From: Kutzneria viridogrisea
GTDB taxonomy: Bacteria; Actinomycetota; Actinomycetes; Mycobacteriales; Pseudonocardiaceae
Direction: 5' to 3'
DNA: 64,000 nucleotides
Assembly (NCBI GenBank): GCA_014138725.1
Contig: JACJID010000004.1
Coordinates: 248,001-312,000, forward strand
Part shown: piece by piece, positions 52,764-61,900 of the stretch
Layout of the letters: the number at the start of each line of letters is the position of its first letter
Numbering within the stretch: the stretch's first letter is position 1
The notes under the pieces: generated by a model
What the model saw: only the letters and a program-made list of their open reading frames with translations
Told to the model about the DNA's origin: nothing
The model's database searches: none
Program-made: the position numbers and the translations under genes

Positions 52764-54472
52764 GCGAACTCACCGGCCAGGTAGCGGGCGCGGCAGGCCG
52801 AACGGGACACCTTGCCGCTGGAGGTGCGCGAGACCCCGCCCGGTTCGAGCAGGAACACCTCGCGCACGGAGAGCCCGTGCTCGGCCGAGAGCGCCGTGCG
52901 CACCGCCATACCCACCTCCACCGGGTCGATCTCGGTGACGTGCCGGGACTTCTCGGCGACCACGACCACCCGCTCCCCCTCCGCGCCGGGCACCGAGAAG
53001 GCGGCCACGTTGTGCGGGCGGATCGCCGGATGGGCCTGCTCCACGGTCAGTTCCAGGTCCTGCGGGTAGTGGTTGCGGCCGTCCACCACGACCAGGTCCT
53101 TGATCCGGCCGGTGATGTAGAGCTCGCCCTCGTGCAGCACGCCGAGGTCCCCGGTGCGCAGCCAGTGCCCTCGGTGCTCGCCCGCCCTGGCGGCGGCGAA
53201 GGTGTCGTCGGAGGTCTCCGGGCGGCCCCAGTAGCCCACGCCCACGTTGTCCCCGCTGACCCACACCTCCCCGACGTGCCCGGTGGGCAGCTCGCGCAGG
53301 GTTCTGGGGTCCACCACGCACACCTGCTGGTCCGCGGGCCGCCCGCAGGAGACCAGCGGGGTGCCGCCGGGAACCGGGATCGCCACCCCGCCCGCGAGCC
53401 GCTCGCGGTCGAAGGCCGTCTGCCTGGGCGGGGTCCCGGCGGGTGTCACCGAGACCAGGACCGTCGCCTCGGCCAGGCCGTACGAGCAGCGCTGCGCCTC
53501 GGGACGGAACCCGCTCGCGGCGAAGGCCGTCCGGAAGCGGGCCAGCGCGGCGGGCTGCACCGGCTCACTGCCGTTGATCAGCGCGTGCACGGTGCCCAGC
53601 CGCAGCCGGGCCTTGGTGTGCTCGTCCACGCGGCTCGCGCAGTAGGAGTAGGCGAAGTTGGGCGCGGCGCTGATCGCGCCGGGGTTGGCCGACAGCGCCC
53701 GCAGCCAGCGCTCGGGGCGCTCGATGAAGGCCACCGGGTCCATGAACACCGAGCGCAGCCCGCCGACCACCGGGGCCGCGATGGACAGCACCAGGCCCAT
53801 GTCGTGGAACAGCGGCAGCCAGCTGACCGTGCAGTTGCGGCCGGTGGTCAGCCCGTAGCCGGTGACGCCCTGCCGCGCGTTGGCCACCACGTTGGCGTGC
53901 GTGATCATGACCCCGGCCGGGGTGCGCGTGGAGCCGGAGGTGTACTGGAGGTAGGCCAGGTCGTCCGGGTCCACGTGGAAGTGCTCGTGCTCCACGGCTG
54001 GCGGGATGGCGTCGATCGCGAGCACCGGGGTCGCCGAACCGAGGAAGCGGGTGACCCCGGGCAGCTCCGCGCGGGTGGTCAGCGCCAGAGAGGGGCGGCA
54101 GTCGGCCAGCACGGCGGTCAGCCGCCCGGTGTGGCCAGGCAGGTCGGGGCCGAACAGCGGCACCGCGATGGCGCCCGCGCGCAGCACGCCGAGGAACCCG
54201 GCCACGTACTCCAGGCCCTGCCTGGCCAGGATCGCGACCCGCTCGTCCCGGCCGACCCGGCTGGCCACCCAGGCCGCCACGGCACTGACCCGCTGGTCCA
54301 GCTCCTGCCAGCTCCAGGACACCGGCACGCCCTCGTGCCCCGCGGCGTGGTCCAGGTAGGTCACGGCCCGTTGGTCGCCCAGTATCGCCGCCCATTCCGC
54401 CAACAGCGCGGGCAGGCTCGTCCGCGCCCGAATGGCCGAGGACTCGTGCACGCTTTCATCGACCGTTGTCAC
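52760..54472 (-). CDS. fatty acyl-AMP ligase (FadD32-like FAAL)
   Basis: 570 residues of the adenylate-forming family: YLQYTSGSTRTPAGVMITHA P-loop, WLPLFHDMGLV, SYGLAEATVLVS, the hinge Asp in WLRTGDLGVLHEGELYITGR, and VVVDGRNHYPQDLE. A C-terminal Lys lies in SRTSSGKVSRSACR. The pattern is that of FAALs, which load acyl-AMP onto the Ser of an ACP without CoA. It overlaps both neighbours by 4 nt and would feed the N-terminal ACP of the PKS, as FadD32 does for Pks13. Chain length is not readable. Confidence 0.93.
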   Translation of the reverse strand: MTTVDESVHESSAIRARTSLPALLAEWAAILGDQRAVTYLDHAAGHEGVPVSWSWQELDQRVSAVAAWVASRVGRDERVAILARQGLEYVAGFLGVLRAGAIAVPLFGPDLPGHTGRLTAVLADCRPSLALTTRAELPGVTRFLGSATPVLAIDAIPPAVEHEHFHVDPDDLAYLQYTSGSTRTPAGVMITHANVVANARQGVTGYGLTTGRNCTVSWLPLFHDMGLVLSIAAPVVGGLRSVFMDPVAFIERPERWLRALSANPGAISAAPNFAYSYCASRVDEHTKARLRLGTVHALINGSEPVQPAALARFRTAFAASGFRPEAQRCSYGLAEATVLVSVTPAGTPPRQTAFDRERLAGGVAIPVPGGTPLVSCGRPADQQVCVVDPRTLRELPTGHVGEVWVSGDNVGVGYWGRPETSDDTFAAARAGEHRGHWLRTGDLGVLHEGELYITGRIKDLVVVDGRNHYPQDLELTVEQAHPAIRPHNVAAFSVPGAEGERVVVVAEKSRHVTEIDPVEVGMAVRTALSAEHGLSVREVFLLEPGGVSRTSSGKVSRSACRARYLAGEFA

Positions 54473-55698
54473 TGTGCCCCCAATACCTCGTGGCGGACAA
54501 AATCCTCGTGCAGAATTCGAGCGGCCAAGGCGGCTGCGGCCAGTTGGAGCACTGCGGCGGTAAGCAGTCCCGCGGTGTATCCGGCGGCCAATGCGGGGGG
54601 ATCAGCGGAACCACCCATCATCCACAGGGATCTGATCGCGAGCAGTACTCCACCGATCAGCGCCACCCCGGCGGCACTGGACAGTTCACGGGAGGCCGTG
54701 AGCATTCCGGCGGCCGTTCCGGCGTGCCGGTCGGCGAGCAGTCCCAGTGACCAGGAGGTCAGCGGCACGGTGAAGGCCGAGCCGAATCCGGTGAGCAGCA
54801 GGCCGGGCACGCGGGGGCCGATCTCGGGCAGGTGGTTGACCGCCGCGATGGCCAGCAGCCCCGTGGCGACCAGCAGCAACCCGCCGACCACGGTGCTGCG
54901 GGTGCCGAGCCGGTCCACGGCGCCGGGCACCAGCGGGGCGCCCAGCACCAGGGCCACGGCGACCAGGGCCAGCGGCAGGCCGGAACCGGTCGGGTCCAGG
55001 CCCACCCAGTCCTGGTGCACCAGCGGGGTGAAGAACACGACCCCACTGACGCCCAGCCCCCACAGCACCTGCACGAGCAGTGCGCCCTGGAACCGCCGCT
55101 GCCCGCGCAGCACCCGCACCGAGCTGCCGGAACCGCCCGCCGGGGTGCACCTCAGCAGGGGCAGCAGCGCCAGCGCGGCGAGCGCGAACGGCAGGTTGCC
55201 GTAGAAGATCCAGCTCCAGTGCAGGTACTGGCTGAACAGCCCGCCCGCGGCGGGACCGGCGGCCAGCGCGACCGCCAGCGCGGCGGTCCACACCGCGGTG
55301 CCGGTCGTGCGCCGCCGCTGCGAGCCCACACCGCGCAGCAGGCTGAGCGTGCCGGGCACCAGGAAGGCCGCCGCGCAGCCCTGCACGACCCGGCCCGCCA
55401 GCAGCGGGGGCGCGGTGCGGGCCAGCGCGGACAGCAGCGCGCCCGCGCCGAAGGCGACCAGGCCCCAGCCCAGGGTGGCGCGCTGCCCCCAGCGGTCGAT
55501 CAGCCCGCCGCTGACCAGCAGCGACAGCGCGAACGGAATCATGTAGGCCAGCGCGGTCCATTGCAGCTGACCGATACCCAGACCGAGTTCCCGGCCGATT
55601 GACGGTGCGGCGGCGGCGACAATCGTGTTGTCCAGGGCGGTAATGAATGCGACCAGCGCGGTAATGACCAGTACCGGCCACCAGCGAGGGGTATTCAT
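54469..55698 (-). CDS. MFS transporter (EmrB/QacA-type drug or lipid exporter)
   Basis: 409 residues with about twelve membrane helices. It begins WWPVLVITALVAFITALDNT and has the antiporter motif C-like region SIGRELGLGIGQLQWTALAY and motif A-like SGGLIDRWGQRATLGWG. First gene of the operon, overlapping FAAL by 4 nt. Predicted to export the PKS product or a precursor across the membrane to the secreted esterase. An MFS exporter here replaces the MmpL transporters of mycobacterial lipid loci. Confidence 0.92.
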   Translation of the reverse strand: MNTPRWWPVLVITALVAFITALDNTIVAAAAPSIGRELGLGIGQLQWTALAYMIPFALSLLVSGGLIDRWGQRATLGWGLVAFGAGALLSALARTAPPLLAGRVVQGCAAAFLVPGTLSLLRGVGSQRRRTTGTAVWTAALAVALAAGPAAGGLFSQYLHWSWIFYGNLPFALAALALLPLLRCTPAGGSGSSVRVLRGQRRFQGALLVQVLWGLGVSGVVFFTPLVHQDWVGLDPTGSGLPLALVAVALVLGAPLVPGAVDRLGTRSTVVGGLLLVATGLLAIAAVNHLPEIGPRVPGLLLTGFGSAFTVPLTSWSLGLLADRHAGTAAGMLTASRELSSAAGVALIGGVLLAIRSLWMMGGSADPPALAAGYTAGLLTAAVLQLAAAALAARILHEDFVRHEVLGAQ

Positions 55699-55895
55699 CG
55701 GTGATGACTCCCCTTCGCCGACGCCGATGTCCGACCTGTGGCCGGACGGTATCGACGCATCAAGGCAGAGACAAGATTTGCCGGTTCACAGGATGCTTTT
55801 TTGTCACCTGCTCATAGCGGCACACCACGCCTGCCGTGTGCACGCGCAAAAAAGCGTCACTGGGCGCGGGGCCCGGCCCGTGGTACACAGCGGGG

Positions 55896-56897
55896 GTGAG
55901 TGCACTGGAGCTCCGCCACCTCCGCACGATCTGCGCCGTGGCCGAGGCGCACAGCCTGACCAGGGCCGCCTCGGCGCTCGGCCTGACCCAGCCCGCGCTG
56001 GCCGCCCAGCTGCACCGGATCGAGGCGCTGCTGGGCGGCACGATCTTCGAGCGCACCGACACCGGCTGCCAGCCGACCAAGCTGGGCCGGGAGGTGGTGG
56101 CGCTGGCCACCCGGGTGCTGACCGGTGCCGAGCAGCTGGTCGCGCTGGCCCAGTCCGCGGGCCGCCGCAGGAGCGGGCTGGCGCTGGGCATCGAGCACAC
56201 CGGCTTCCTCGGCGACCTGCTCACCGAGCTGCGCGCCTTCGCCTCGCGCGGGCCGGTGCGGACCAGGACCGAGCTCTCGGCGGGCCCCCTGCTGCGCCTG
56301 CTGGCCCGCGACGAGCTGCACCTGGCCGTGTTCTACGAGTTCCCCGGGCTGACCGAGCAGCCGCCGCGCGGGGTCGAGCTGCGCGAGCTGATCAACCAGC
56401 CGCTGTTCCTGATGCTCGCGCAGACCCACCCCCTGGCCCGCCGCGCGCTGCTGGACCTGGGCGACGTGCGCGACCTGGCCTGGGTCACGCCCCCGCCGGA
56501 CACCGACAGCCTGCGCCGGGGCATCGACCTGGCCTGCGCGCGGTACGGGTTCACGCCCCGGCGCAGCCACTACGCGATGGACGCCCGCGCCGCCCGTGAC
56601 CTGGTGCGCGCCGGGAGCGCGGTGGCACTGGCCGCGCCGACCACGACCGACGGCGAGGGCGTGGTGGTGCGCAGGCTGCGCGACACCCCGCTGCGCTGCC
56701 GCCTCTACATGGCCACCCGCACCGAGGGCCCCTGCTCGGCGTACCGACGGGAGCTGTACGCCTGCGTGGCCAGGGCCTACCGGGCAGCGGTGGACCGGGC
56801 ACCGCTGTACGCCCAGTGGTGGGTGGAGAACCCCTCGGAGCACGCGGAGCTGGACGCCACAATCGCTGTGGACAGAACACTTTCCGATATGTCCTGA
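55896..56897 (+). CDS. LysR-type transcriptional regulator
   Basis: 333 residues from GTG 55896, with GGGGG just upstream as weak site. N-terminal winged HTH (LELRHLRTICAVAEAHSLTR, then LGLTQPALAAQLHRIE) and a two-lobed effector domain. Divergent from the MFS-FAAL-PKS-esterase operon with a 197-bp gap, the classical LysR arrangement, so it probably activates that operon and represses itself. The gap contains an A-tract (CGCAAAAAAGCG near 55847) and AT-rich DNA near 55780-55800. The effector may be the polyketide product or an acyl precursor. Confidence 0.9.
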   Translation: MSALELRHLRTICAVAEAHSLTRAASALGLTQPALAAQLHRIEALLGGTIFERTDTGCQPTKLGREVVALATRVLTGAEQLVALAQSAGRRRSGLALGIEHTGFLGDLLTELRAFASRGPVRTRTELSAGPLLRLLARDELHLAVFYEFPGLTEQPPRGVELRELINQPLFLMLAQTHPLARRALLDLGDVRDLAWVTPPPDTDSLRRGIDLACARYGFTPRRSHYAMDARAARDLVRAGSAVALAAPTTTDGEGVVVRRLRDTPLRCRLYMATRTEGPCSAYRRELYACVARAYRAAVDRAPLYAQWWVENPSEHAELDATIAVDRTLSDMS

Positions 56898-56910
56898 GTG
56901 GACCTCAGTC

Positions 56911-56933
56911 GTTCAGTCCACAGTGGACTGAAC
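56911..56933. repeat. 23-bp perfect palindrome after the LysR gene
   Basis: Arms GTTCAGTCCAC and complement around one central A; contains the TCCACAGTGGA core. It is the only fully intergenic copy of that core. It lies 14 nt after the LysR stop, so it may act as terminator. The rest of the 299-bp gap to the phosphatase gene shows nothing else I can name. Confidence 0.7.
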
Positions 56934-57196
56934 GTGCCCCGCCACCGCGGATCACCGCCGCGGGTGATCTCGACCACCGGCAGCGGGGCGTGGCCGCCCC
57001 GGCACGCGCGGTGGTGACCAGCGACCTCGATGTGCGGGCCACCGGTGCCCGGGCGTACCCTCCGGCGACCATCGGTAGTGATCCACTGCGGGGTTTCGTA
57101 GTATTCACCCGTGACGATGGTGTCCGCACAAGGGCGCCGCCATGCCGGCGGCCAGGCAGGGGAGCAACCGGCGATGAGCACAGGCGTCTTCGGATC

Positions 57197-57916
57197 ATGA
57201 CCTTCGTCCTGAACTTCGTCGCGCGCAGCGACCGCGGACTGGTCCGTACCAACAACGAGGACTCGGTGTACGCCGGGCCGCATCTGTTGGCGATCGCCGA
57301 CGGCATGGGTGGGCACGCGGCGGGTGAGGTCGCCAGCAAGGTGGTGATCGAGGCGCTGACCCCGCTGGACGGCCAGGATCCCGGCGAGGACCTGGTCGGC
57401 GCCCTGCGCGAGGCCATGCGGGCGGGCAACCGGGGCATCGCCGAGCAGGTGGCGGCCGATCCCGAGCTGGAGGGCATGGGCACCACGCTCACCGGCATCC
57501 TCTTCGCGGGCGACCGGCTCGGCCTGATCAACGTGGGTGACTCGCGCACCTACCTGGTGCGGGACCAGACACTCAGCCAGATCACCAGGGACCAGACCTT
57601 CGTGCAGTCCCTGGTCGACGAGGGCAAGATCACCGAGGAGGAGGCGCAGCACCACCCGCTGCGCTCGCTGATCCTGCACGCGCTGACCGGGCAGGACGAC
57701 GTGGAGCCCGCGCTGAGCGTGCGCGAGGCCAAGCCCGGTGACCGGTACCTGCTGTGCTCGGACGGGCTGTCCGACGTGGTGGTGGACGCCGAGATCGCCG
57801 AGGCCCTGTCCATCCTCGACCCGCAGGCCGCCGCCGACCGGCTGATCGAGCTGGCGCTGCGCGCGGGCGGCCCGGACAACGTCACGGTGATCGTCGCGGA
57901 CGTGGTCGAGGCCTGA
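57197..57916 (+). CDS. PP2C-family Ser/Thr protein phosphatase (PstP-like)
   Basis: 239 residues from ATG 57197. All PP2C metal-binding motifs are present: ARSDRGLVRTNNEDS, LLAIADGMGGHAAGEV, GTTLTG, LINVGDSRTYLV, LLCSDGLSDVV and GGPDNVTVIVADV. No transmembrane segment, so it is a soluble paralogue and not the membrane PstP of the pkn/rodA cluster. It dephosphorylates Ser/Thr-phosphoproteins, probably opposing a Pkn kinase encoded elsewhere. An ATG further upstream in the same frame exists, but the conserved N-terminus begins here. Confidence 0.94.
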   Translation: MTFVLNFVARSDRGLVRTNNEDSVYAGPHLLAIADGMGGHAAGEVASKVVIEALTPLDGQDPGEDLVGALREAMRAGNRGIAEQVAADPELEGMGTTLTGILFAGDRLGLINVGDSRTYLVRDQTLSQITRDQTFVQSLVDEGKITEEEAQHHPLRSLILHALTGQDDVEPALSVREAKPGDRYLLCSDGLSDVVVDAEIAEALSILDPQAAADRLIELALRAGGPDNVTVIVADVVEA

Positions 57917-57929
57917 GCGGTCCTGACAT

Positions 57930-57982
57930 GCCATGAAAGTGCCGTTCCTGGCGTTCAACGCCAGGAACGGCACTTTCATGGC
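57930..57982. terminator. 53-bp perfect hairpin, family C
   Basis: 26-bp perfect arms around a single central base; the left arm begins GCCATGAAAGTGCCGTTCCT. It starts 14 nt after the PP2C stop. This is far longer than a normal intrinsic terminator and is built like the element at 44012-44054. Confidence 0.85.
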
Positions 57983-58074
57983 ACGGGAGTAGCCCGCGGC
58001 CACACTGCCCGCGCACCGGTTGTGGTGGCCGGGCACATGTCGCGGGCCGGGCGGTCTGCCTAGCGTCTGCGGGC

Positions 58075-58782
58075 ATGACAGTTACCAGAACCGCGCTGGT
58101 CACCGGGGCGGGTTCGGGCATCGGGGCGGCGTGTGCCGCCGCGATGGCGGCCGAGGGCGCGCGAGTGCACGTGGTGGACCGGGACGCCGCGGCGGCGAGG
58201 CGGGTCGCCGCGGAGATCAACGGCGTGCCGCACGTGGTGGACCTCGCGGACCCGGCGGCGGTCGACGGGCTGCCCGCCGAGGTGGACGTCCTGGTCAACA
58301 ACGCGGGCGTGCAGCACCTGGCGCCGGTGCACGAGTTCCCGCCGGAGACCTTCGCGCTGATGCAGCACGTGATGGTCACGGCCCCGTTCCTGCTCGCCCG
58401 GCGCTGCCTGCCGCACATGTACCGGCGCGGCTGGGGCCGTGTGATCAACATCTCCAGCGTGCACGGCCTGCGGGCCAGCGCGCACAAGTCCGCCTACGTG
58501 GCCGCCAAGCACGGGCTGGAGGGCCTGAGCAAGGTCATCGCGCTGGAGGGCGCGGCGCACGGCGTGACCAGCAACTGCGTCAACCCCGGCTTCGTGCGCA
58601 CCCCGCTGGTGGCCGAGCAGCTGGCGGCGCGCGGTGAGCAGGACCTGCTGCGCCGATCGGCGGTCAAGGGGCTGATCGAGCCGGAGCACGTGGCGGCCCT
58701 GGTGAACTGGCTGTGCGGACCGGCATCGGCGCACGTCAGCGGAGCATCGATCCCCCTCGACGGAGCCTGGAGCGCATCATGA
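58075..58782 (+). CDS. 3-hydroxybutyrate dehydrogenase (SDR family)
   Basis: 235 residues. SDR fold with TGAGSGIGAACA (NAD binding), NNAG, the catalytic Ser in INISSVHGLRAS, and Tyr/Lys in SAYVAAKHG. The segments AGVQHLAPVHEFP and NPGFVRTPLVAEQLA are those of 3-hydroxybutyrate dehydrogenases. It oxidises D-3-hydroxybutyrate to acetoacetate with NAD. First gene of a three-gene operon in which each stop overlaps the next start by 4 nt. Confidence 0.9.
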   Translation: MTVTRTALVTGAGSGIGAACAAAMAAEGARVHVVDRDAAAARRVAAEINGVPHVVDLADPAAVDGLPAEVDVLVNNAGVQHLAPVHEFPPETFALMQHVMVTAPFLLARRCLPHMYRRGWGRVINISSVHGLRASAHKSAYVAAKHGLEGLSKVIALEGAAHGVTSNCVNPGFVRTPLVAEQLAARGEQDLLRRSAVKGLIEPEHVAALVNWLCGPASAHVSGASIPLDGAWSAS

Positions 58783-60074
58783 GCGGTAGCCCGAACATCG
58801 GCCGGATCGTCGCGGCGAGCCTGATCGGCACGACCGTGGAGTGGTACGACTTCTTCCTGTACGGCTCGGCCTCGGCGCTGGTGTTCAACAAGCTGTTCTT
58901 CCCCACCTTCGACCCGCTGACCGGCACGCTGCTGGCGCTGACCACCTACGCCATCGGCTTCGTCGCCAGACCCGTTGGCGGCCTGGTGTTCGGGCACTTC
59001 GGCGACCGGGTGGGCCGCAAGACCCTGCTGGTGCTGAGCCTGCTGCTGATGGGCGGCGCGACCTTCGCCATGGGCCTGCTGCCCACCTACGCCTCGGTGG
59101 GCGTGGCCGCTCCCCTGCTGCTGACCCTGTTGCGACTCGTGCAGGGATTCGCACTGGGCGGGGAGTGGGGCGGGGCGGTGCTGATCGTCTCGGAGCACGG
59201 TGATCCGCGCCGACGCGGGTTCTGGGCCTCCTGGCCGCAGGCCGGTGCCCCGGGCGGCAACCTGCTGGCCACGGCGGTGCTCGCGGTGCTGGCCGCCGTG
59301 CAGTCCGACGCCGAACTGCTGGCCTGGGGCTGGCGCGTGCCGTTCCTGCTGTCCGGGGTGCTGGTCGGCATCGGGCTGTGGATCCGCGTGTCCATCGCGG
59401 AGTCCCCGGTGTTCGCCGAGGCCGCAGCGCGTGCCGGGACCGCCGAGCGGGCGCCGATCGTTGCGGTGCTGCGCGGGCAGTGGCGTGAGGTGCTGGTCGC
59501 GATGGGCGCGCGGATCGGCGAGAACACCTCCTACTACGTGATCACCTCGTTCATCCTGATCTACGTGACCGAGTCCCTGAAGCTGCCCAAGTCGGTGGGG
59601 CTCAACGCGGTGCTGATCGGCTCGGCGGTGGAGTTCGCCGCGATCCCGCTGTGGGGCGCGCTCTCGGACCGGATCGGCCGCCGACCGGTCTCGCTGATCG
59701 GGGCGGTGGGCATGGTCGGCTGGGTGTTCGTCTTCTTCGCCCTGCTCGACAGCCGCTCCCCCGGCACGATCATCCTCGCCACCACCGTCGCCCTGCTGCT
59801 GCACGGCGCGATGTACGGCCCGCAGGCCGCGCTGTTCGCCGAACTGTTCGGCACCAGGGTCCGCTACTCCGGGGCGTCGATCGGCTACCAGTTGGCCTCG
59901 ATCCTGGCCGGTGGCCTCGCCCCGCTGATCGCCACCGCCCTGTTGCAGTCCTACGGCGTCTCGACCCCGGTCGCACTGTACGTCGCGGCGGGCGCACTGC
60001 TCACCGCGCTGGCGGTCGGCGTCGCCAGGGAGACGAAGGGCAGTTCGCTCGCGGAGCAACCCGTGACAGCATGA
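58779..60074 (+). CDS. MHS-family MFS metabolite:proton symporter
   Basis: 431 residues, twelve membrane helices. MHS signatures: IGTTVEWYDFFLYGSASALV in helix 1, ARPVGGLVFGHFGDRVGRKT in the helix 2-3 loop and RGFWASWPQAGAPGG. Relatives (ShiA, ProP, CitA) import organic acids or betaines. Coupling with a 3-hydroxybutyrate dehydrogenase makes uptake of 3-hydroxybutyrate or a related short acid the likely role. ATG 58779 overlaps the upstream stop (ATGA). Confidence 0.92.
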   Translation: MSGSPNIGRIVAASLIGTTVEWYDFFLYGSASALVFNKLFFPTFDPLTGTLLALTTYAIGFVARPVGGLVFGHFGDRVGRKTLLVLSLLLMGGATFAMGLLPTYASVGVAAPLLLTLLRLVQGFALGGEWGGAVLIVSEHGDPRRRGFWASWPQAGAPGGNLLATAVLAVLAAVQSDAELLAWGWRVPFLLSGVLVGIGLWIRVSIAESPVFAEAAARAGTAERAPIVAVLRGQWREVLVAMGARIGENTSYYVITSFILIYVTESLKLPKSVGLNAVLIGSAVEFAAIPLWGALSDRIGRRPVSLIGAVGMVGWVFVFFALLDSRSPGTIILATTVALLLHGAMYGPQAALFAELFGTRVRYSGASIGYQLASILAGGLAPLIATALLQSYGVSTPVALYVAAGALLTALAVGVARETKGSSLAEQPVTA

Positions 60075-61900
60075 GCCGCGTGGACGCAGAGCAGGTGTTG
60101 CACCTGTTGGAGCTGCTCGACCGGGAGGCACCGGTCGAGCAGCTCGCCCAGGTGCGGGCCGGTGCGGCGACGGCGATCGCGGTGCGGATCCGGCAGCGGC
60201 TGAGCCGCTACCACCGGCGTGCGGCCGGGTTGTCCGCCCTGTTCGACACCGCCAGCGACCTCGCCGGGTTGCAGGGCACCGACGCCGTGTTGCAGTCCAT
60301 CGTGCGGCGCGCGCGGATGCTGCTGCGCACCGACCTTGCCTACCTGACCTTCAACGACCCAGCTGCCGGGCTGACCTCGATGCGGGTCACCGCGGGCTCG
60401 ACTTCGGCCCTGTTCCAACAGGTTGTGCTCGGCATGGGTGAGGGCCTGGGCGGGCTCGTGGCGCAGACCGCCCGCCCCTACGCCACCGCGGACTACGCCG
60501 CCGACACGAGGTTCGACCACACCACGCCGATCGACGAGGCCGTCACCGACGAGGGTCTGGTCGCGATCCTCGGCGTGCCGCTGCGCCTGGGACAGCAGGT
60601 GCTGGGCGTGCTCTACGCCGGTGACCGGGCCGAACGCGAGTTCTCCACCGAGGAGGTGTCCCTGCTCAGCTCGCTGGCCGACCACGCCGCGATCGCGCTG
60701 GAATCCGCCCGCCTGCTGGAGGACTCGCGCACCGCGGGTGAGACCATCCGCGCGCACAACGAGGCGCTGCGCCGGGCCGAGGCCGCACACGACCGGCTGA
60801 CCGATCTGGTGCTGCGTGGCGGCGACAGCGATCAGATCGCCGCCGCGCTGGCGAGCGTGCTGGACGGCGGCATCATCGTGCACGACACCGGCGGCGTGGA
60901 GCTGGCGCGCTGTGGGACGCCGACGCGCCAACAGGATTCGGGGCTGGTGGCCGAGTCCGCGCGCAGCGGCCGTGCGGTGACCGGTGCCGGGCTGTGGGTC
61001 TGCGCGGTGCTCGCGGGTCCCGAGTTGCTGGGCAGCATCACCTTGTCCGGGCGGGAAGTGCTGTCCGACGCCGACCGCAGGCTGTTCGAGCGCGCGAGTG
61101 TGGTGACGGCGTTGTTGTTGCTGTTGCAGCGATCCGTCGCGGAGGCCGAGGACCGGGTACGCGGTGAACTGATCACCGACCTGCTCACGGCCCCGGACCG
61201 GGACCAGGCCGGGTTGCTGGCGCGTGGCCGCCGACTCGGCGTGGACCTGCGGGAGCGGCACTGCGTGGCGGTGGCCGAGGCCGCCGACCCGCGTCGCCTG
61301 CGGTCGGCGGCGGCACGGGCGCTTCCGGTGCACAGCCTGCTTGGTGTGCAAGGGGATCTGGTCGTGATGGTCGTCGGCGAGGACCAGCCGGGCACGCTCG
61401 CGCAGCGGCTGGCCAAGGAGTTGGGTGACGCACTGGACCAGCCGGTGACTGTGGGCGCGGCAGGTCCGGTGACCGGCCCGCCCGCATTGGCGCGTGCACA
61501 CACGGAGGCCGTGAAGTGCTTGCGCGCCATGGTGTCGCTGGGGCAGCGCGGTCGCGGATCGGACAGCGCCGGGCTGGGCTTCCTGGGCGTGCTGCTCGGT
61601 GATCCCGGTGACCTGAGCGGGTACGTGCGGTCCACGCTGGGGCCCGTGCTGGACTACGACGCCCGCCGCGGCACGGAGTTGGTGCGCACCCTGCGCGGCT
61701 ACTTCGCCTGCGGCGGCAACCTCAACCGCACCAAGGACGAGCTGCACGTGCACGTGAACACCGTGGTGCAGCGGCTGGACCGGGTCGCGGCCCTGCTGGG
61801 CGCGTCCTGGCAGGAGCCCGAGCGCGCGCTGGAGATCCAGCTCGCGCTCAGGCTGCACGAGATCGTGGCGACTACCAGACCCGGGCCTTGTACATCTTGA
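60071..61900 (+). CDS. GAF-domain PucR-type transcriptional regulator
   Basis: 609 residues. A GAF domain (about 65-205; ARMLLRTDLAYLTFNDPAAG and ILGVPLRLGQQVLGVLYAGD), a coiled-coil linker, a middle domain and a C-terminal PucR HTH (LNRTKDELHVHVNTVVQRLD). ATG 60071 overlaps the transporter stop, so it is translated with the operon it probably controls. The GAF domain may bind the imported acid. The 3' end overlaps the convergent gene at 61872 by 29 nt. Confidence 0.92.
   Translation: MSRVDAEQVLHLLELLDREAPVEQLAQVRAGAATAIAVRIRQRLSRYHRRAAGLSALFDTASDLAGLQGTDAVLQSIVRRARMLLRTDLAYLTFNDPAAGLTSMRVTAGSTSALFQQVVLGMGEGLGGLVAQTARPYATADYAADTRFDHTTPIDEAVTDEGLVAILGVPLRLGQQVLGVLYAGDRAEREFSTEEVSLLSSLADHAAIALESARLLEDSRTAGETIRAHNEALRRAEAAHDRLTDLVLRGGDSDQIAAALASVLDGGIIVHDTGGVELARCGTPTRQQDSGLVAESARSGRAVTGAGLWVCAVLAGPELLGSITLSGREVLSDADRRLFERASVVTALLLLLQRSVAEAEDRVRGELITDLLTAPDRDQAGLLARGRRLGVDLRERHCVAVAEAADPRRLRSAAARALPVHSLLGVQGDLVVMVVGEDQPGTLAQRLAKELGDALDQPVTVGAAGPVTGPPALARAHTEAVKCLRAMVSLGQRGRGSDSAGLGFLGVLLGDPGDLSGYVRSTLGPVLDYDARRGTELVRTLRGYFACGGNLNRTKDELHVHVNTVVQRLDRVAALLGASWQEPERALEIQLALRLHEIVATTRPGPCTS

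Noticed and set aside
45541-55698. Reading the FAAL-PKS-esterase operon as mycolic acid biosynthesis
   Set aside because: The PKS has DH and KR domains unlike Pks13, there is no acyl-CoA carboxylase gene, and nothing else in the window points to a mycolate-making genus.
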